Below are positions 43,856 through 51,394 of a stretch of 64,000 nt of DNA, one piece after another. Numbering within the stretch: position 1 is the first letter of the stretch; each line of letters opens with the position of its first letter. Source of the DNA: Rhizobium sp. BK602 (lineage in GTDB: Bacteria > Pseudomonadota > Alphaproteobacteria > Rhizobiales > Rhizobiaceae); NCBI RefSeq assembly GCF_014195095.1, contig NZ_JACIBC010000008.1, positions 228,855 through 292,854 of the forward strand. Direction: 5' to 3'. Made by a program: the position numbers and the translations under genes. The notes below the pieces were generated by a model that searched no databases, had not been told where the DNA came from, and saw only the letters and a list, made by a program, of their open reading frames with translations.

Positions 43856-44645
43856 TGCCGAACTGATGCATGCGCTGTCCTCGATGAACAAGCTGCCCTT
43901 GGTGCGCAGGCTCGAAGCCGTTGGCTTCCGGGCCTGGCCCGCCTCATCCGTGCAATATGACGGTAGCTGGCAAGTGCGGCTGACGGCGGGCCATCCGTCG
44001 AAGCGGCTGAATTGCGTCGTGCCGCTCGATCCCTCCGACCATCGCGACCTGGAAATCCGGCTGGCGAAGGCGCAGCGCAAGTTCGAAGCCTATGGCCGGC
44101 TGATGGTGGTGCGCGAGACGCCGCTTGCCTCGCCCATGCTGATCGAGCTGTTGCGCGACCGTGGCTGGGACTGTTTCGACGAGACCATCGTCATGACCGC
44201 CGATCTTGTCGATCTCGAGCTGCCCGATGCGCTGGACCATCTGCCCAGCCACGATGTCGGCCGCTATGTCGATGCCAGCCTGCTGGTCGATCGCGCCGAT
44301 CCGGCTCTGAAGCCCGCTTTGGCGGAGGTGGTGAGTGGCATCAAGCCGCCGTCGGGCCTTTTCGTCATCGAGAATGACGATGCCGGGCCGGTGGCGACGA
44401 CGCTTTGCGTGCAGGACAATGATCTTGCCGGCATCATGTCGGTGTCGGTCGCGGCGGAGCATCGGCGGAAGGGGCTGGGCGTCGAGATCCTGACCTCGGC
44501 GCTGCGCTGGGCGCGCATGCGCAGCGCCCGCACCGCCTGGCTTCAGGTCGGCGCCTTCAACGAGCCGGCGCTGGCGCTTTATGCCCGTTTCGGTTTCCGC
44601 GAGGCCTATCGTTATTGTTACTGGCGCTCCCCGGAGGAAGCATGA
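43836..44645 (+). CDS. GNAT family N-acetyltransferase
   Basis: A 269-residue protein. The C-terminal 130 residues hold a GNAT domain: GIMSVSVAAEHRRKGLGVEIL contains the acetyl-CoA pyrophosphate loop (RRKGLG) and ALALYARFGFREAYRY the motif B end. The N-terminal half lacks recognisable domains. It lies between argJ and mutT with overlaps at both ends, so it is cotranscribed; the substrate is unknown. The start could be 43836 (overlapping argJ) or ATG at 43866. Confidence 0.83.
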   Translation: MATTGADAELMHALSSMNKLPLVRRLEAVGFRAWPASSVQYDGSWQVRLTAGHPSKRLNCVVPLDPSDHRDLEIRLAKAQRKFEAYGRLMVVRETPLASPMLIELLRDRGWDCFDETIVMTADLVDLELPDALDHLPSHDVGRYVDASLLVDRADPALKPALAEVVSGIKPPSGLFVIENDDAGPVATTLCVQDNDLAGIMSVSVAAEHRRKGLGVEILTSALRWARMRSARTAWLQVGAFNEPALALYARFGFREAYRYCYWRSPEEA

Positions 44646-45055
44646 GCGAAGCAGGCCGCAAGATCATTCTCGTTGCCGCCTGCGCGCTGATCGACGCCGA
44701 TGGCCGCATTCTTCTGGCGCAGCGCCCCGAGGGGAAATCACTCGCCGGCCTTTGGGAATTTCCCGGCGGCAAGGTCGAGGCCGGCGAGACGCCGGAGGAG
44801 ACGCTGATCCGCGAACTCGACGAAGAGCTCGGTATCCAGACCAAGGCCGCCTGCCTCGCGCCGCTGACCTTCGCCAGCCATACCTACGAGACCTTCCATC
44901 TGCTGATGCCGCTCTATATCTGCCGGCGCTATGAGGGTATCCCGCATGGCCGCGAGGGGCAGGCGATCAAATGGGTCCGGCCTCAGGCCCTGCGCGACTA
45001 TCCCATGCCGCCAGCCGACGAACCATTGATCCCGTTTCTGCAGGATCTGCTCTGA
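44642..45055 (+). CDS. mutT: 8-oxo-dGTP diphosphatase MutT
   Basis: A 137-residue Nudix hydrolase that clears oxidised dGTP. The Nudix box reads GGKVEAGETPEETLIRELDEELGI in two parts: GxVxAGETxEE and LIRELDEELGI, with all acidic ligands. GLWEFPGGKVE before it is typical of MutT. The ATG overlaps the GNAT stop (ATGA) and follows GGAGG. It is the last gene of the argJ unit. Confidence 0.9.
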   Translation: MSEAGRKIILVAACALIDADGRILLAQRPEGKSLAGLWEFPGGKVEAGETPEETLIRELDEELGIQTKAACLAPLTFASHTYETFHLLMPLYICRRYEGIPHGREGQAIKWVRPQALRDYPMPPADEPLIPFLQDLL

Positions 45056-45346
45056 TTTCGGACCTTGGACGCGGGTGCGTAAGGCCACGGTGCGTTCACA
45101 TCCTGCTGGATCTTTCGCCCGACACGGCATCGTTATCGGTGCAGGTGCGTTCGAAGCTGTATCATTTTGATATGGTTAATTTCCATTAGATATTTAATAT
45201 CAATATTTTAGAGAAAATTCGGCCTTGTCCCGCGACTCGACATGCTTCCAATTCGCCTGTGGATATTAAGGGATCGTTTATGACCTTCTGGCATTGAGTT
45301 CTCTCAATCAAGCGATTGGTGTTTGCGTTAAAGAAGGCTTGACACG
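45056..45346. other. AT-rich intergenic region before the 45347 gene
   Basis: This 291-bp gap has no supported gene. Its middle (about 45165-45215) is very AT-rich, with several TATTTAATAT-like stretches, and likely holds the promoter for the small membrane protein and pilin. Confidence 0.6.
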
Positions 45347-45661
45347 ATGGACGACGATTTCTGGAAAGCTGTTCAGGAAAAAGAGCAGTCTTATTCCGCG
45401 TCGCGCAGGACGGGTGCGCTGAATATCGCCTTGCTGTTCGGCACGGCGGCTGTCGCGCTGTCGCTGATCCTGACGCCGATGCTTTCGGAGAAATCCAAGT
45501 CCGACGTGCTGGCCAGCGCGCCCGATATCGACACTATCTCCACCGGTTCCATTCCCCAGACCGAGAATGGCAAGCGTTACACCATCCGCCGCAGCGTGCT
45601 GCAGCAGGAGCCGGGTTCCGTTTGCATCGTTCAGGGCTATGGCGCCGACAACGGTTGCTGA
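45347..45661 (+). CDS. Small hypothetical single-pass membrane protein
   Basis: A 104-residue protein I do not recognise. Residues 1-20 are charged (MDDDFWKAVQEKEQSY), one membrane segment covers about 24-45 (ALNIALLFGTAAVALSLILTP), and the rest is polar with a C-terminal SVCIVQGYGADNGC that has two cysteines. It lies 77 bp before the Flp pilin, so it may belong to the same unit. The open frame has codon use like its neighbours and a plausible start at the ATG, which supports it as real. Confidence 0.6.
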   Translation: MDDDFWKAVQEKEQSYSASRRTGALNIALLFGTAAVALSLILTPMLSEKSKSDVLASAPDIDTISTGSIPQTENGKRYTIRRSVLQQEPGSVCIVQGYGADNGC

Positions 45662-45738
45662 CCGTCGCACAGGTAAAGCAATCGGGTGCATGAAGACGCC
45701 GGATTCGCTCGTTTTCAAAGGCTGGGAGCTTGAAGCGT

Positions 45739-45921
45739 ATGCGTTCCGTACGGCGTTTTTTCCATGACAAGACCGGCGCCACGGTCATCGAATATGGCCT
45801 GATCGTCGCGCTGATGTCGGTGGCGATCGTCAGTGGCGTCGGCGCTTTCGGCGGCAGCCTGTCGTCGATGTTCAACTATATCTCCAACACCATCGAGGAC
45901 TCGCCGGCGTCCACCAACTGA
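45739..45921 (+). CDS. Flp/Fap-type pilin
   Basis: A 60-residue Flp pilin. The short basic leader MRSVRRFFHDKTGATVIEYG contains the prepilin processing region before the hydrophobic helix LIVALMSVAIVSGVGAFGG (about 21-39); the glutamate in IEYGLI is the conserved E5-equivalent. Flp pilins build type IVb (tad) adhesive pili, but no cpa/tad assembly genes are nearby. The ATG at 45739 follows GGAG by ten bases. Confidence 0.88.
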   Translation: MRSVRRFFHDKTGATVIEYGLIVALMSVAIVSGVGAFGGSLSSMFNYISNTIEDSPASTN

Positions 45922-45964
45922 TGCCGTTACAGTCCGGCATTTGGCCGGATCGGCTCCGATCCGT

Positions 45965-46849
45965 TCACTGCTTCAGCTTGTGTTCCTCGACCTTGAGCGC
46001 ATCGGCGAGCCGTGCCTTTGCCGAGCCCGGTCGCAGCGGCTTCTGCTGGCTTTCATGCGGCGTCCAGCCGGAGACGTAGATGATCGTGAAGGTCGCCCTT
46101 ATCCTGCCGTCCGGATCGGAATAGCGTTCGGCGTAAAGTTCGGCCGCGCGCAGGAAGAAGGCGCGCGTCAGCGGCTTGCGGCTGCGGTCGGCAAGCGGAT
46201 TGGTCATGCCCATGGCGCGCAGGTCGCGCATCAGCGCGAAGAGATTGTCGTAGCGCACCGTATAGGTCTCGGCGTCGATGACCGGCAGGGTGAAGCCGGC
46301 GCGCTGCAGAAGCCCGCCGACATCGCGGACGTCGGCAAAGGGAATGACGCGTGGGCTGGCGCCGCCGGTCAGCTCGATCTCGGTGGCGAGCAGCACGTCG
46401 CGCAGCTCCTGCAAGGTGCCGGAGCCGGGAATGGCGGCGAGAAACAGGCCGTCGGGCTGCAGCGCCCGGCGCACCTGGATGAACACGCCCGGCGTATCGT
46501 TGGTGACATGCAGGCTGAGCGGCGACAGCACGAGATTGACGGAGCCCGCTTCCAGCGGCAGCTCCTCCGCCGGTGCTGCGACCAGATCCTCGCCCGGCGC
46601 CGCGAAACCCGCTTCGCTCTCGATGCGCGTCATATGGCCGATCTTGCCGGTCGCGAGCGCGGCGCGCGCGGCAATACCCGTTGCCCCCTGCAGCTCCACC
46701 GCCTTGTCGAAGCGACGCTCGATGACGGCAAGCCTTTCGGCCAGTTCGTTCGCGGCGATCTCCAGCAGGAAGGCGGCGTTCCCGTCGCCCTGTTTCAGCG
46801 CCCGGCGCCTGCGTGCGGCAAGCAGCGATTGATCGAAGACGATTTCCAT
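45965..46849 (-). CDS. BioC/NDUFAF5-like methyltransferase
   Basis: A 294-residue SAM-dependent methyltransferase like the alphaproteobacterial relatives of NDUFAF5 and BioC. Residues MEIVFDQSLLAARRRRAL form the conserved N-terminus, SVNLVLSPLSLHVTNDTPG the acidic post-II region and QPDGLFLAAIPGSGTL the late strand. The usual glycine-rich motif I is weakly conserved (LQGATGIAARAAL). NDUFAF5 acts in complex I assembly. The ATG at 46849 matches the family start; upstream extension is unsupported. Confidence 0.82.
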   Translation of the reverse strand: MEIVFDQSLLAARRRRALKQGDGNAAFLLEIAANELAERLAVIERRFDKAVELQGATGIAARAALATGKIGHMTRIESEAGFAAPGEDLVAAPAEELPLEAGSVNLVLSPLSLHVTNDTPGVFIQVRRALQPDGLFLAAIPGSGTLQELRDVLLATEIELTGGASPRVIPFADVRDVGGLLQRAGFTLPVIDAETYTVRYDNLFALMRDLRAMGMTNPLADRSRKPLTRAFFLRAAELYAERYSDPDGRIRATFTIIYVSGWTPHESQQKPLRPGSAKARLADALKVEEHKLKQ

Positions 46850-46933
46850 GGCGGTTTCCTGCAATATCATCCAGTCGGCGAGGCATCTCGGCCCGGCGCG
46901 TTTTCCCTTCGCAAAGCCTACGGGAAAAAGCCA

Positions 46934-47042
46934 CTGCATAATCTTATCCTTAAATCGAAATCGATTTAAGGATAAGATTATGCAGCAGATTTAAAGTGCT
47001 ACAGCGACCTTTGCGCGTCACATGTGACGTGCGGCGCTGTAG
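46934..47042. repeat. Composite palindromic element (25-bp perfect arms)
   Basis: The first part has 25-bp perfect arms (46934-46958 and 46961-46985) with only two bases between. The second part has arms CTACAGCG and CGCTGTAG (46999-47006, 47035-47042) around the perfect 14-bp palindrome CGTCACATGTGACG (47016-47029). It lies between the divergent methyltransferase and comF genes. It resembles mosaic elements known in rhizobial genomes. Confidence 0.85.
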
Positions 47043-47080
47043 TGTCAATCACATGGGGTATATAGGGCGTTGCGGGGCAT

Positions 47081-47857
47081 ATGGGGATCGTGGGGCACGA
47101 AATCACGCTGTCGAGGCTGCGGGCCGGCTTGATCAGACCGTGGACCATGCTTGCCGATCTCGTCTATCCGCCCGCCTGTCCTGGCTGTGGCGTGTCGACG
47201 GGCGCGCATCGCGGTCTCTGCCCGATCTGCTGGTCCGGCATCCGCTTAATCGAGCGGCCCTATTGCGAGGTGCTCGGCAGCCCGTTTTCCCACGATCTCG
47301 GTTCGGGGATACTGAGCGCCGAGGCGATCGCCGATCCGCCTGTCTTCGACCGGCTGCGCTCCGCCGCCGTGCATGACGGGGTGGTGCGGGATCTCGTTCT
47401 CAATCTGAAATATCGCGACCGCACCGATCTGGCGCCGATGATGGCCGGCTGGATGCTGCGCGCCAGTGACGGCATGGTCGCCGCCTGCGATGCGATCGTT
47501 CCGGTACCGCTGCACCGCACGCGGCTGTTTTCGCGCAAATACAATCAGGCGGCCGAGCTTGCCCGGCATCTGGCCCGTCTCTCGGGCAAGCCGCTGCTGC
47601 CGGCGACCTTGCTGCGCAGCAAGCGGACGAGCCAGCAGGTCGGTCTCGGGGCGAGGGCGCGCCAGGACAATGTACGTGGTGCTTTTACGATCCCCGCGGC
47701 TCGCGCCGCCGATGTTTTCGGCCGCCGCATCGTGCTGGTCGATGACGTCTATACGACCGGCGCGACGGTATCGGCGGCCACGCGGGCGTTGAAAAAGGCC
47801 GGTGCGTCTGATGTGACCGTTTTGACCTTTGCAAGGGCAGTCGGCGAGCTTATATGA
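47081..47857 (+). CDS. comF: ComF family phosphoribosyltransferase-like protein
   Basis: A 258-residue ComF protein. The N-terminal zinc ribbon uses CPGC (about 33-36) and CPIC (about 47-50), and the C-terminal type I PRTase fold carries the PRPP loop IVLVDDVYTTGAT (about 217-229) and VPVPLHRTRLFSRKYNQA. In competent bacteria ComF takes part in DNA uptake; in rhizobia the role is unclear. It starts the comF-grxC-nitrilase-DUF1178 unit. Confidence 0.9.
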   Translation: MGIVGHEITLSRLRAGLIRPWTMLADLVYPPACPGCGVSTGAHRGLCPICWSGIRLIERPYCEVLGSPFSHDLGSGILSAEAIADPPVFDRLRSAAVHDGVVRDLVLNLKYRDRTDLAPMMAGWMLRASDGMVAACDAIVPVPLHRTRLFSRKYNQAAELARHLARLSGKPLLPATLLRSKRTSQQVGLGARARQDNVRGAFTIPAARAADVFGRRIVLVDDVYTTGATVSAATRALKKAGASDVTVLTFARAVGELI

Positions 47858-47886
47858 CAGGTAACCTGTAATTTCCGGAGTGGATC

Positions 47887-48144
47887 ATGGCATCCGTCGT
47901 CATCTATACGCGTGAATTCTGCGGCTATTGCGCCCGGGCGAAATCCCTGCTCGACGCCAAGGGTGTCGCCTATGTCGAGCACAATGCCACCTATTCCCCC
48001 GAGCTGCGCCAGGAGATGATCGCCAAGGCGAACGGCCGTTCGACCTTCCCGCAGATCTTCATCAATGGCGAGCATGTCGGCGGCTGCGACGACATCCATG
48101 CGCTCGACCGCGACGGCAAGCTCGACTCGCTGCTGGCCGCCTGA
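47887..48144 (+). CDS. grxC: Glutaredoxin 3
   Basis: An 85-residue monothiol/dithiol glutaredoxin. The active site is CGYC (residues 14-17) in TREFCGYCARAK, a variant of CPYC; TFPQIFINGEHVGGCDD holds the cis-proline and GSH-binding GG. It reduces glutathione-mixed disulfides. GGAG lies eight bases before the ATG. It follows comF by 29 bp and precedes the nitrilase by 24 bp. Confidence 0.92.
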   Translation: MASVVIYTREFCGYCARAKSLLDAKGVAYVEHNATYSPELRQEMIAKANGRSTFPQIFINGEHVGGCDDIHALDRDGKLDSLLAA

Positions 48145-48168
48145 AAAGGTTTACCCTCGGAGAAGACG

Positions 48169-49026
48169 ATGACCTTCAAAGCCGCCGCCATTCAGATGTG
48201 TTCCGGTGTCGATCCGGTGAAGAATGCCGCCGATATGACGCGGCTGGTCCGCGAGGCTGCCGCGCAGGGCGCGATCTATGTGCAGACGCCGGAAATGACC
48301 GGCGCGGTGCAGAAGGATCGGCCGGGTCTGCGCGCCGTGCTGCGCGACGAGGCCGGCGACATCATTGTCAAGACGGCGTCGGAGCTGGCGAAGGAGCTCG
48401 GCATCCATCTGCATGTCGGTTCGACGGCGATCGCGCTCGATGACGGCAAGATCGCCAATCGCGGATTCCTCTTTGGTCCCGATGGCAAGCTCATCAATCG
48501 CTATGACAAGATCCACATGTTCGACGTCGATCTCGACAATGGCGAGAGCTGGCGCGAAAGCGCCGTCTATCGTCCGGGTTCGGAGGCGCGCATCGCATCG
48601 CTGCCCTTTGCCGAGCTCGGTTTTGCCATCTGCTACGACGTGCGCTTCCCGCAGCTCTTCCGCGCCCAGGCCGTGGCCGGCGCCGAAGTGATGACGGTGC
48701 CTGCCGCCTTCACCCGGCAGACCGGCGAGGCGCATTGGGAGATCCTGCTGCGCGCCCGCGCCATCGAGAACGGTGTTTTCGTCATCGCCGCCGCCCAGGC
48801 CGGCAAGCATGAGGATGGCCGCGAGACCTTCGGCCATTCGATGATCATCGATCCCTGGGGCACGGTACTGGCGTCCGCCGGCGGCACCGGGGAGGCGGTC
48901 GTCATCGCCGAGATCGATGTCTCGGCGGTGAAATCGGCCCATGACAAGATTCCGAACCTGAAGAATGCGCGCGAATTTTCGCTGGAGAAGATCGCGACGC
49001 CGGCGTCTGGAGGCGTCGCCGCTTGA
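48169..49026 (+). CDS. Carbon-nitrogen hydrolase (Nit/omega-amidase-like)
   Basis: A 285-residue nitrilase-superfamily enzyme with the Glu-Lys-Cys triad E42 (TPEMTGA), K114 (RYDKIHMFDV) and C155 (AICYDVRFP). It resembles the Nit1/Nit2 branch, which hydrolyses deaminated glutathione or alpha-ketoglutaramate. That fits its place right after a glutaredoxin gene, though the substrate is inferred. Its stop overlaps the DUF1178 start. Confidence 0.9.
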   Translation: MTFKAAAIQMCSGVDPVKNAADMTRLVREAAAQGAIYVQTPEMTGAVQKDRPGLRAVLRDEAGDIIVKTASELAKELGIHLHVGSTAIALDDGKIANRGFLFGPDGKLINRYDKIHMFDVDLDNGESWRESAVYRPGSEARIASLPFAELGFAICYDVRFPQLFRAQAVAGAEVMTVPAAFTRQTGEAHWEILLRARAIENGVFVIAAAQAGKHEDGRETFGHSMIIDPWGTVLASAGGTGEAVVIAEIDVSAVKSAHDKIPNLKNAREFSLEKIATPASGGVAA

Positions 49027-49451
49027 TCCGCTATTCCCTGCGATGCGACAATGCCCATGAGTTCGAGGGCTGGTTTTCGGAAAGCGCCGATTTCGACCGG
49101 CAGGTCGCAAGCGGCTTTCTGACCTGTCCCGTCTGCAATTCCGGCACAATCTCCAAACTGCTGATGGCGCCGTCGGTGTCCACCGGCCGCAAGAAGGACG
49201 AGATGCAGACGCTTGCCATGAACGCCGCCCGCAAGGAGGCTATGGCCAAGCTCAAGGAAGCGGTCGATACCATCAAGGCGAATGCCGAGGATGTCGGCGC
49301 GAAATTCCCGGAAGAGGCCCGCAAGATCCATTACGGCGAGGCGGATGCGCGCGGGATCATCGGCAAGGCGACGCCGGACGAGGCACAGGCTCTGGTCGAA
49401 GAAGGCATCGAGATCGCCGCGATCCCGGTCCTGCCCGACGACATCAACTGA
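49023..49451 (+). CDS. DUF1178 family protein
   Basis: A 142-residue DUF1178 protein. The start MIRYSLRCDNAHEFEGWF, with cysteines C8 and CPVC (about 35-38), suggests a zinc-ribbon-like fold, and HYGEADARGIIGKATPDEA closes the conserved region. The function is unknown. Translation begins at TTG, overlapping the nitrilase stop by four bases (TTGA), which implies coupling. The order comF-grxC-nitrilase-DUF1178 is common in rhizobia. Confidence 0.88.
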   Translation: MIRYSLRCDNAHEFEGWFSESADFDRQVASGFLTCPVCNSGTISKLLMAPSVSTGRKKDEMQTLAMNAARKEAMAKLKEAVDTIKANAEDVGAKFPEEARKIHYGEADARGIIGKATPDEAQALVEEGIEIAAIPVLPDDIN

Positions 49452-49607
49452 TGCCGCGTGGCTGCAAACATCTCGCAATGTATAATTTCGGGTGAAACGG
49501 CTGGCCGCTGAGAATACGGCGGGACAGGGCGATCTATTGAAGCATGTGTCGGGGCTAAAGGTTTAAGCATTGCTGACACTTGCTAAACTGGTAGCCGCAG
49601 GCCTGCT

Positions 49608-49913
49608 TCAGCCGCCGGTTTTCCCTCGCAATATGCGTGGATAGTTCCGAGCACCGTGCAAGACACGCGATACATATATTGTCGTGTCTTCAATTTCATA
49701 GAAGATCAGATAGTTGCCATAGGGCCGCCGCCGAACGCTATTCAAATCTGGCATTGCGAGTTCCGCAAACGCGTACGGCATCTCGCCAAGCTCAAAGCAC
49801 GCGTTATGAAGTTCGTCCATAAAGGATAACGCTCTTTCAGGATTATGCTTGGCGATTGCGCGGCCGATGGCGGTCAGATCATTATATGCGGCGTCAGAAA
49901 TCGCGACTTTCAT
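49608..49913 (-). CDS. ParE-type toxin
   Basis: A 101-residue protein of the RelE/ParE superfamily, ParE branch: AAYNDLTAIGRAIAKHNPERALSF (about 8-31) and RRRPYGNYLIFYEIEDTTIYVSRVLHGARNY. ParE toxins inhibit DNA gyrase. The start overlaps the antitoxin stop by four bases (ATGA), so expression is coupled. Confidence 0.88.
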   Translation of the reverse strand: MKVAISDAAYNDLTAIGRAIAKHNPERALSFMDELHNACFELGEMPYAFAELAMPDLNSVRRRPYGNYLIFYEIEDTTIYVSRVLHGARNYPRILRGKTGG

Positions 49914-50188
49914 TTAGCGCGCAGTTTATCCAGACCAAGTTCCGCGCGAAGCTTAGCAAAAGCTTCGTCCAGCGGCATGACCCGACCTGCCTTGATATCC
50001 TCGCGTCCTACAGCCAAGGCGTCGGCGAGCTCCTGTTCTTGTCTTACCCGGTCGTCTTCATAACGTTCACGCAAAATGTTTTCTATGTATTCACTGCCCG
50101 ACGCAAATGATCCGCGTTTAACTTCGTCGCGAACGAACTCTTCCAAATTCGGCTCCAAATTAATCACGATCTGTGCAGTCTTGCCCAT
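49910..50188 (-). CDS. ParD-type (ribbon-helix-helix) antitoxin
   Basis: A 92-residue antitoxin. The N-terminus QIVINLEPNLEEFVRDEVKRG fits a ribbon-helix-helix DNA-binding fold, followed by YIENILRERYEDDR and a C-terminal toxin-binding helix (LDEAFAKLRAELGLDKL). It precedes the ParE-like toxin on the reverse strand and should bind its own promoter. It is located between the DUF1178 and ubiG genes. Confidence 0.87.
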   Translation of the reverse strand: MGKTAQIVINLEPNLEEFVRDEVKRGSFASGSEYIENILRERYEDDRVRQEQELADALAVGREDIKAGRVMPLDEAFAKLRAELGLDKLRAK

Positions 50189-50252
50189 GAATTGTCTCCA
50201 TTCATAAGAACGCCAGGCATCCTACCATTATTTTTCCTGGCTTAGAAACTGC

Positions 50253-50999
50253 TCATTCGCCTCTCTTCGCCAGCAGCATGTAGTTCACATCCATGTCCTT
50301 CGACAGGTTCCAGCGGTCCTGCAGCGGCGAATAGAAGACGCCGGTGCGGGCGATGATGTCGAGGCCGCTGGCGGCGAGCGGTTTTTCGATCTCTTCCGGG
50401 CGCACGAGCTTTTCATATTGATGCGTGCCGCGCGGCAGCCAGCGCAGGACGTTTTCGGCGGCAAAGATGGCGAGTGCGGCCGCCTTCATCGTGCGGTTGA
50501 TCGTGGCGACGAACATCAGGCCGCCGGGGCGCACCATCTTGGCGCAGGTCGTGAGGAAAAATTCGACGTCGGCGACATGTTCGACCACTTCCATGTTGAG
50601 CACGATATCGAAGGTCTCGCCGGCTTCGGCCAATTGCTCGGCAGTGACGGCGCGATAATCGACGGGAACGCCGGAGGCTTTGGCATGGGTGGAGGCGATG
50701 CCGATGTTCTTTTCGGATGGATCGGCGCCGACGACCGCGGCACCCATGCGCGCCACCGGTTCCGACAGCAATCCGCCGCCGCAGCCGATATCGAGCACGC
50801 GCAGGCCCTCCAGCGGCCGGGCGCTCTTCGGATCGCGGCCGAAATTCTCGCAGGCATGGTCGCGGATATAGGCGAGCCGCACAGGGTTGAACTTGTGCAA
50901 CGGCTTGAATTTGCCGGTCGGGCTCCACCATTCCGCCGCCATGGCGGAAAAGCGATCCACTTCGCTCTGGTCGATCGTGCTTTTGGCCGCTTCGCTCAT
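50253..50999 (-). CDS. ubiG: Ubiquinone biosynthesis O-methyltransferase
   Basis: A 248-residue SAM methyltransferase that carries out both O-methylation steps of ubiquinone synthesis. Motif I is VLDIGCGGGLLSE (about 69-81), the acidic loop is GADPSEKNIG (about 93-102), and MEVVEHVADVEFF and FVATINRTMKA are UbiG-specific. The ATG at 50999 follows GGAG; a start 16 codons earlier adds no conserved residues. It is divergent from lysC with a 395-bp gap. Confidence 0.94.
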   Translation of the reverse strand: MSEAAKSTIDQSEVDRFSAMAAEWWSPTGKFKPLHKFNPVRLAYIRDHACENFGRDPKSARPLEGLRVLDIGCGGGLLSEPVARMGAAVVGADPSEKNIGIASTHAKASGVPVDYRAVTAEQLAEAGETFDIVLNMEVVEHVADVEFFLTTCAKMVRPGGLMFVATINRTMKAAALAIFAAENVLRWLPRGTHQYEKLVRPEEIEKPLAASGLDIIARTGVFYSPLQDRWNLSKDMDVNYMLLAKRGE

Positions 51000-51394
51000 G
51001 GTCTCGCTCCTTGGTCTGCGCGACGCCACTTGCCTGAAGAGGCTCATGGACGACGCTTGCGTGGATTTGAAGTCGGACGATCGCTCGCCGATGTCAAGGG
51101 CCGGGGCAGGTTGAAAGCGTCGCAGCCGGCGGTGTTCCGCTGACGACTGGCGTGGACGGGGATCGTCGGCGCAGGCAGGATGCGACCCACGGCGCTCGCC
51201 GGCATGTCATAAAGTGGATTAAAATAATCAACTATTCGGCATGCATCTGCGCCATGCTATTGCACCCGCCTGCCAAACTCGCTAAGAGACGCCCCCATTG
51301 AGATCAAGCTTTTCCGGGCATTGGACCGGAGGGGCATTTTGCATGCCGGGCTCATCGCGTTTCGGCCGCCCGGCGTCGATACTGGTAGAGGCAC
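51000..51394. other. Gap between ubiG and lysC
   Basis: This 395-bp divergent promoter region has no supported gene. A short inverted repeat GATTA-AAA-TAATC (51217-51229) marks an AT-rich patch. I see no lysine riboswitch-like fold and no clear attenuator. Confidence 0.6.

Noticed and set aside
51000..51394. A lysine riboswitch in the lysC leader
   Set aside because: No long conserved paired region or terminator hairpin is visible, and this riboswitch class is not expected in alphaproteobacteria.
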